A stretch of 64,000 nucleotides of DNA, taken from positions 10,391,821 to 10,455,820 of the forward strand of contig CM035160.1 in the NCBI GenBank assembly GCA_020205615.1. Reading direction: 5' to 3'. The notes beneath the pieces were generated by a model. The model was given only the letters and a program-made list of their open reading frames with translations, was not told where the DNA came from and searched no databases. Shown here piece after piece: positions 57,285 through 64,000 of the stretch; positions within the stretch are counted from its first letter, which is position 1, and every line of letters begins with the position of its first letter. A program made the translations under genes and the position numbers. This stretch comes from Panax quinquefolius (Eukaryota > Streptophyta > Magnoliopsida > Apiales > Araliaceae).

Positions 57285-60200
57285 CTTACAACCTCCTTTC
57301 TTATGAAATTTCGCCGAAATTAGGGTACGATTGTATGTCGAAGAGGTAAGATACCTTGATTTCATTTCGCATTCTAACTCCCAAGTCATTTCCTCAACAT
57401 CGTGGTTCTCCAAAAACTTCGATTTCGAGGTATAACCTCGGAGCAAGATTTGAACAGAACGGGTTCCGCTTATTTCGTCCTGCTCTATTTCGACTTGAGG
57501 TATCCACATGGATATGAATTATGTTCCTTCATCCAAGATTTGAACACTCTTCATACGCCAAATCTTCCGCTATTTCGTCTATACTCAATATTCGTTCCAA
57601 GTCTTTTTCATAATATGTGAAAATCGCAGAACACGAGACATATTCTTCAGTCCATAGCCACGCCCTACTCATCGAGGATTAAAATGGACCGATGAATCGA
57701 GGATTAAGTTTTCTCTTTTCCAAATCTTGTAACTCCTTTCCATGGAGCAACTTTTAACAACACATGATCTCCTATATCAATTCCACGCCCTTCAGAAAGA
57801 TCAAGATAACTCTTTTCGTTTTTTGTGGAGGTTTTTATACGTTGTCCCAATTGTTTAAATCTTTTTCAGTAGTCATACGCATTCAACTCCTAGACCCAAC
57901 AACGCTGTTTCACCCACCTCATCCCAAAGATACCGAGAATCTTTCTTCCATACAACGCTCGAATGGAGCCATGCCAATACTTGCGCTGGTAATCGCTTGT
58001 CAGAGAGAAAATCCACCAATGGTAAGAACTTGTCCCAACTCCCTCAAATCAAGGACACAGTAGTCTTAATAGATCTTCAAGAGTTTGAATAGTCCTCTCC
58101 GACCGTCTCCGCTTTCGAGGATGATACCGACCCAAACCGTAAGTCTGTGCTCATAGCTTTTTGTAAACAACCCAAAATCGTGAAGTGAATCTTCGGGTCT
58201 CGATCGTAAAATATGGATACCGCATACCACGCAGCTTACAATCTCGCTTATGTACATACGAGCAAGACGCTCAAGTGTATAAGTTTCTCATATCATTTGA
58301 AGAAATGAGTAGACTTGGTCAATCTATCAACAATGACCCAAATCGCATCAATGCCTTTGAGAAACCTTAGGAAGACCCCAGAATCTAAATCCATGGTAAT
58401 GTGCTCCCACTTCCATTCGAATTTCAAGTGGTTGCAATGGACCTTTTGGTACTTGATGTCCGCTTTAACTCGTTGATAAGTTAGACACCTCGAGATAAAC
58501 AAATACTATCTCTCTCTTCATATCGCTTCCACCAAAATGTACGACGAATATCATGATACATTTTGGTACTCCTGTGATGGATTGCAAATGGTGTGTGTGT
58601 GCGCCCCCATCATGATATTATACTTTAAATCGTATCGTTAGAACACAAAGTCCGAGTCGACTCAAGTATTCCTTCTTCATCGATTCTTGCTTCGCATAAC
58701 ACCTTCTTGCACTTTCTTCCTCATACGCATCAACCTGTGTCCAGAATAGCTTGAAAGCAAATTTTAACTTTATCGATTAAAGCCTGCTTCTACTCAGATA
58801 CTTGCTATCATCACATGCGGTCCCTCGAGTTTTAACTCTATCTCCATCCTTTGCAAGTCACACAAAATGGGCCTCATACGATGAATATCGCACTCGCATT
58901 TCAGATATATGATTTTCTACTCAATGCGTCAATACCACGCTCGCTTTTCCGTGATGGTATCGATGGTACGATCATAATCTTTCAATAGCCAAGCCAACGC
59001 CGTTGTCGCATGTCGAGTTCCTTTTGAGTGAAGAAATATTTGAGGCTTTTATGATCCGTAAAGATCTCCACTTTCTCCCATACAAGTAATGCCTCCAAAT
59101 TTTAAGTGAAGACAATAAATGCTAACTCTAGATCACGAGTAGGATAATTCCTCTCATATTCTTTGAGTTGTCGCGAGGCATAGGCTATAACTTTTCCATG
59201 TCGCATAAGAACACATCCCAACCCTTGCTCGAAGCATCACCAGATGACAAATCCTCCGAGCCGATGATGGTATTGTCGTAACAAAATAAATAAGTCTCCT
59301 CTCGAAGTTCTTGAAAACTCTTCTCACATTCTTCGCCCAACCGAACTTTGTATCTTTCCGAGTCACCGAAATTAATGGAGTAGCGATTCGAGAAAATCCT
59401 TCCACGAATCTCCGATAATAACCAAATAAACCGAGAAAGCTACGATTTCTACCATCGATTTAGGTTGTTCCCACTTTTGAATAGCTTCAATCTTTGTTGG
59501 GTCAACAGATATTCCACGACTTGATACCACGCGCCAAGGAATGCTACTTCTTCAAGCCGTAACTCACATTTCTTCAACTCGCATAAAAGCTTATATTCAC
59601 GGCTTTTGGAGTGTCACCTCAAGTGTTGCTTCATGATCTTCACTACTTTTGGAATAAATAAGGATGTCATCAATAAAGACGACACCACAAAGTGATCTAA
59701 ATATTCCTCAATACTTTGGCTCATCATATCCACGAAGGCAAATAGGAGCATTAGTCAATCCAAAGGATATGACTAGGAATTCATAATGGCCGCATCGAAG
59801 TTCGAAAGCCGCCTTTGAATGTCACGGCTCTAATCTTCAATTGGTGATATCCTAACGAAGATCAATCTTTGAAAAGAATTTGCTCCTCGCAATCGGGTCA
59901 AACAGTCATCAATACGCGGCAATGGATACCTATTTTTTGATGGTGACATGATTCAACTCCCGATAATCAATACAAAGTCAGATACTCCCATCTTTCTTCT
60001 TCACGAATGTAATGTGAGCACCCCAAGGAGAAGTACTAGGATGAATAAAGCCAATGTCTAACAATTCCTCAGCTTGGGTCTTTAACTCCCAAGTTCAATA
60101 GAGCTATTCGACATGGGCTTTGAAATAGGTTTTGTACCGGGTTCAAGGTCGATACAAAATTCAATTTCACGCCCGGGGTAGGCCAGAAGTTCTTCTGTGG

Positions 60201-63200
60201 AATACGTCAGAAATTTATTAACAATAGAAATATCGCTCAAAATCGACGTTTTTTTTGTTAAATCAGATATGAGCTAAGAAAGCTTGACATCCGCTTTTTC
60301 AATAAACGAATAGCTTTTATGGCTTGAGATGACCGTGATTGATTTTAATGGTTTGGTCGCTTGAATTCGCATAATAGGTTGATTTGGAATATGAAAGCTA
60401 ACAACCTTACGAAAACAATCAATTTTTGCATGATAAGTAGTTAACCAATCAATCCTTTGTAATCACGCCAAATGCAAGTATTTTTAATGAAATAAGATCG
60501 ATGTGTAATGTGAGGGTACCGATTTGAACCAAACAAGACTTATAAATGTTGGATGTAATGAAGGTTTCTCCCAACGGAGTTTCCACAGATAAGTCAAAGT
60601 CTAATTCTCCTGAGTCAAATTTAATCGATGAGCGCAAGTAGGAGAAATAAAAGAATGGGTAGAACCCAGATCAAATAAAGTATAGACTTTCATTAGAGTT
60701 TATGATAAGCTTACCCGTGATGACCTCATTCGATTCCTCCTCGCCTTTCGGGGAGGTCACAACAAACGCCTCCTCAGACTACTGGCTTTGAATTTTCCGG
60801 GACGGCCTTTGGTGCCTCCATCCTAGTTTAATTTGTCTTCTGTGAAATCGACAAAATCGAGCTAAGTGACCTTCTCTTCCACAATTATAACACGCTTTGA
60901 CTGCATGACGCAGCTTGATCGATGTGTCCTCTCTCCGCATTTGAAGCATATGATAGGTGGTCTTTCTCCTTCCTTAACAACGGTGTGCCGGTGCCGACGC
61001 CTTCCATCATTGTTGAATCTCCTTTTCTTGAAATGTCCATTCTTATTGTTTTGGCCTCGACACACCCGGTGGTTACCATATCCGCCCGTTGATTCCTCCA
61101 CGCTTGTTGTCACCGCTTCGACGACTACTCGCCGGTATTATAATTTTGCTTACGCTTCTTTTTTAATATAGGTTGACTCATTATCGCTACTCCCACTAAT
61201 CGAGCCCTATTTACAACATCTCAATACAAACATAGTTTATGAGAAATAAGATGTCGACGTATTCCCGCTTCAAACCTCTTAAAACATTCGCCATTCTTCT
61301 TCATTATCCACCAAGTGGGACGCAAACCGTGATAACTCCGAAATTTTGCCTGTGATCATATCCTCTATGCTCGATATTAACCGCGACGCCTCAAAATTAG
61401 GTATACATCACCCATCTTGGGTCGCCACTTACATGGTATGTAATTTAAATACAACTTATTAACATAACTTTCGTGGTACAATACGATATAAATCGTGAGT
61501 TTAAATACAAATATCGCTCTACTAGATATTATACAAACTCAAACAAAAAGTCCTCATTACAATTATTATCACACTATTTTACGTATCAGTGAGGACTACT
61601 AATGCTATCTTCAGACCATCACTCTTTTCCCCGACTCGTCCCAGCCTATATTCTCATTTCCTCAGAGAACAAAGGAAAGAAAGGGTGAGCTCAACTAGCC
61701 CAAGAAGAAATATTATGACTAAGATAATGCGTAATAAATTATCAATAGTCTTCAACAATATTAAACCGATAAAATACAATGTATAACCGCTTTAATCAAG
61801 AATCGGAATATGCAATCCATTAAAAGAGTCAAGTAGAAAATAAAGTCTACTATCTTTTAGGTTTTAAACGGTTTTTCATCATCAAGTATAGCCGAGACTC
61901 ACTTTAATAAATATTCCACATCATCGAATCACCCCGCACTACGGCCAAGGATATTCTTTAAGTATCACGACCACAATTATTCATGACTACGGGCCAAGAA
62001 TATTTGTGTATTCATTAATGGTCATGATCATGCCAACAATCGTCCCACCAATGCACTACTACCAATCGAGGATTTTTATCAAATCATTTGTAACATTACT
62101 ACCATGATTACATCAATAGTCTCTCGGTCATAATCATACCAAGTCCATCTACGCACTACAAAGCATGTATGACTTTCAACATAATATAAAATACGAGGAT
62201 GATGACAATGATATAAGAATTCAATAAAACAAGTTCAAGAATTATTTTATCCAGAATTATTAACGTCCAAATTAGTAAAATTCAAGAATGATCGTAAGAA
62301 TATTTCCATGAAAAGATATCGATGAAACGCAAATATCAAGGATATTCTACTAATTTCATGGAGTATAGAAGTCAAAGTTTTAACCAACTGGGTATAATAA
62401 AGAATGGAATAACAAAAGAAATCACCACGCATGCGATTGCATGTGATGCATTAAAGTTATTCCAACAGTAATAATAATAACTAAACCAATGTCGTGTGAA
62501 ATTCACACCGATGTGATGTTCCAATGTAATAATAAAGATGGAACCAGATCCTGTAAAACACACGATAGATATTCCAATGTATCAATAAAGATTTTAACCA
62601 GTCCGGTGTAAAAACACATGCATTTGGATGTTCCAACAGTAATAATAAAGATTTTAACCAGTCCCAGGTGTAAAACACACGCATGTGATGTTCCAAATGT
62701 AATAATAATAAAGATTTTAACCAGTCCTGTGTAAAACACATGCATGTGATGTTCCAAATGTAATAATAGAAGAATGTCACCAAGTATAGGTAAACCACAG
62801 ATACAAAAGTTATTCCAATGTAATAATAAGCAATGGAATAACAATAGTTCTCTCATGAATAAGAAAGAATAACACCCCTTACTTTTGGTAGAGATTGAAT
62901 ACCGCAAAGAGGTAAAGTAACAAAATACTCTTCTTCTTTCTCTTATTCTTTCTATACTTTCTCTCTATAGCTTGAATGAATTTGTGAAAAATAATGAAGC
63001 CCTGCAGACCTCTATTTATAGAAGATTTCTAGCTTAAGACTGCCAGTGAAAAGGCAAGTGGCTCGACGACTAATGATGTGAAAAGAAAAGTGGTTCGACG
63101 CCTCAGAATATGAAAAACGACAAGTTGGTTCGACGCTCAGAATGTGAAACGACAAAGTGGTTCGACGTCCAGTAAAGGTAATTACTATTAACGAAGGTAA

Positions 63201-63942
63201 ATACTATCGACGAAGATAAATACTATCGACAAGGGTAATTACTATCGATTTAAGGTAATTACTATCGACGGTAAGGTAAATACTATCGATTTAAGGTAAT
63301 TACTATTCACAAAGGTAATTACTATCGACGAAGAGACTCTTAGATGATGACATACGAGCCCCCATAAAATAATCAAACTTACCACAAATCATAACACATA
63401 TTTAATCTTTCAACAATTATTAATCATTTATAACTTGTCGCCTCAATTATTGATTTAATACTATAACATATTATACGATGATACCGTGACAATAATTGAA
63501 TCAATAATATAAGAGATATGATGCAAATTAATTATCAGAGTAATAATTGAAAGCATACCGAAAGTGACTTCTCACGTAAGCATCAATAATCAATACCGTG
63601 TGTGCTACTATGCAACCACGCGTATTATCGCATTTTTACCACCGGTAGTTCAACAGCTTTAATTCAGAATACACCTCCGCCGTTATTTTTATAAAATATT
63701 TTGTCGCTTTCAATCCGATAATAATTTCGCTTGTGGTCCACCAATGATTGAGTCGTTGTATTTAATATTCCTAAAAAGAATATTCCCTAACCAAACGCTA
63801 ATATTTTATAACAACTTGCATACTTTGCAAAATTTATAAATATTACCCACAATAATAACATTATATCAAATTTATTCCATAATATTCAAAAATAATATTT
63901 ATAGAAAAATTCATCTTTATTTATAAAAGTTGGGGTCTTACA
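57285..63942 (-). mobile_element. Ty3/gypsy chromovirus element D (gag deleted, 3' LTR displaced)
   Basis: Minus-strand copy closely related to C. The polypurine tract and pol end lie at 57,291-57,310, pol runs to about 60,850 (integrase near 58,290-58,500, RT near 59,650-60,140), the zinc knuckle is ICFKCGER near 60,960, and only the 3' part of gag remains up to 61,350. The sequence then jumps to the degraded primer binding site (61,380-61,369) and the 5' LTR at 61,385-63,942. About 730 bases present in C (leader plus gag N-terminus) are missing. The 3' LTR is separated by copia F. The chromodomain end is locally scrambled at 57,430-57,620, where the ATTTGAACA and GCTTATTTCGTCC-like phrases appear twice. 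Confidence 0.8.
61385..63942 (-). repeat. 5' LTR of gypsy D
   Basis: About 2.56 kb starting TGTAAGACCCC at 63,942. It contains the minisatellite (62,410-62,770), a reversed TATA box near 63,016, and GGTAATTACTATCGA units near 63,177-63,330, as in C. Confidence 0.8.
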
Positions 63943-64000
63943 CAAACTCTTGAAGATTTATTAAGACTGTGTCCTGACTTTCAAGCGGCGCTTGGGATAA
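63943..64000 (+). mobile_element. Plus-strand gypsy integrase fragment at the window end
   Basis: CAAACTCTTGAAGATTTATT and the bases after it match the integrase region of element A near 32,939 on the plus strand. The LTR of element D therefore abuts pol of another gypsy copy, which continues beyond the window. Confidence 0.65.

Overview
This is a stretch of nuclear chromosome from a flowering plant, very probably a eudicot. The evidence is AT-rich intergenic DNA, many short spliced exons with GT..AG introns, a plant-type full-length ABCB transporter pair, a plant-specific secreted protein family, and large Ty3/gypsy and Ty1/copia LTR retrotransposons. The species cannot be named from the sequence.

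Layout. (1) 1-4,269: a four-exon minus-strand gene for a secreted, cysteine-rich plant protein of unknown function (DUF7705-type), with one frameshift as assembled. (2) 4,270-8,700: AT-rich intergenic DNA with a foldback MITE-like element and simple repeats. (3) 8,700-23,806: a head-to-tail array of ABCB (P-glycoprotein/MDR) genes. It holds a relic promoter plus exon 1, ABCB copy 1 (9,718-15,470) and ABCB copy 2 (17,762-23,806). Both copies have 12 exons with matching internal exon lengths (55, 176, 222 and 239 bases for exons 2-5), so they are tandem duplicates. Both carry several single-base frame breaks, mostly in homopolymers. Copy 1 lacks about 80 bases including the NBD1 Walker A, and copy 2 has an in-frame TGA just before the NBD1 Walker B. 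(4) 24,480-64,000: nested LTR retrotransposons with no host gene recognised.

The retrotransposon block contains: a copia pol relic interrupted by a truncated gypsy LTR (24,480-26,497); gypsy chromovirus A on the plus strand (26,498-36,540) with a 2.7-kb solo LTR inside its pol; a 100-base assembly gap; a gag fragment B on the plus strand; gypsy C on the minus strand (38,128-47,760); a copia element F on the minus strand (48,051-57,284) with 1.86-kb LTRs; and gypsy D on the minus strand (57,285-63,942), which runs into a plus-strand pol fragment at the window end. The gypsy elements share about 2.4-2.6-kb LTRs that contain a ~57-base minisatellite, a Met-tRNA-like primer binding site and a C-terminal chromodomain remnant. 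None has an intact polyprotein frame as assembled.

Functionally the only host genes seen are the secreted DUF7705-type protein and the two ABCB transporters. The ABCB clade (related to Arabidopsis ABCB4/11/21) contains plasma-membrane exporters, some of which move auxin. I found no convincing new biological system. The most informative observations are the ABCB array with its relic exon, the GC-AG intron, the NBD1 lesions, the pervasive indels that blur pseudogene and assembly error, and the nested, partly inverted retroelement structure.
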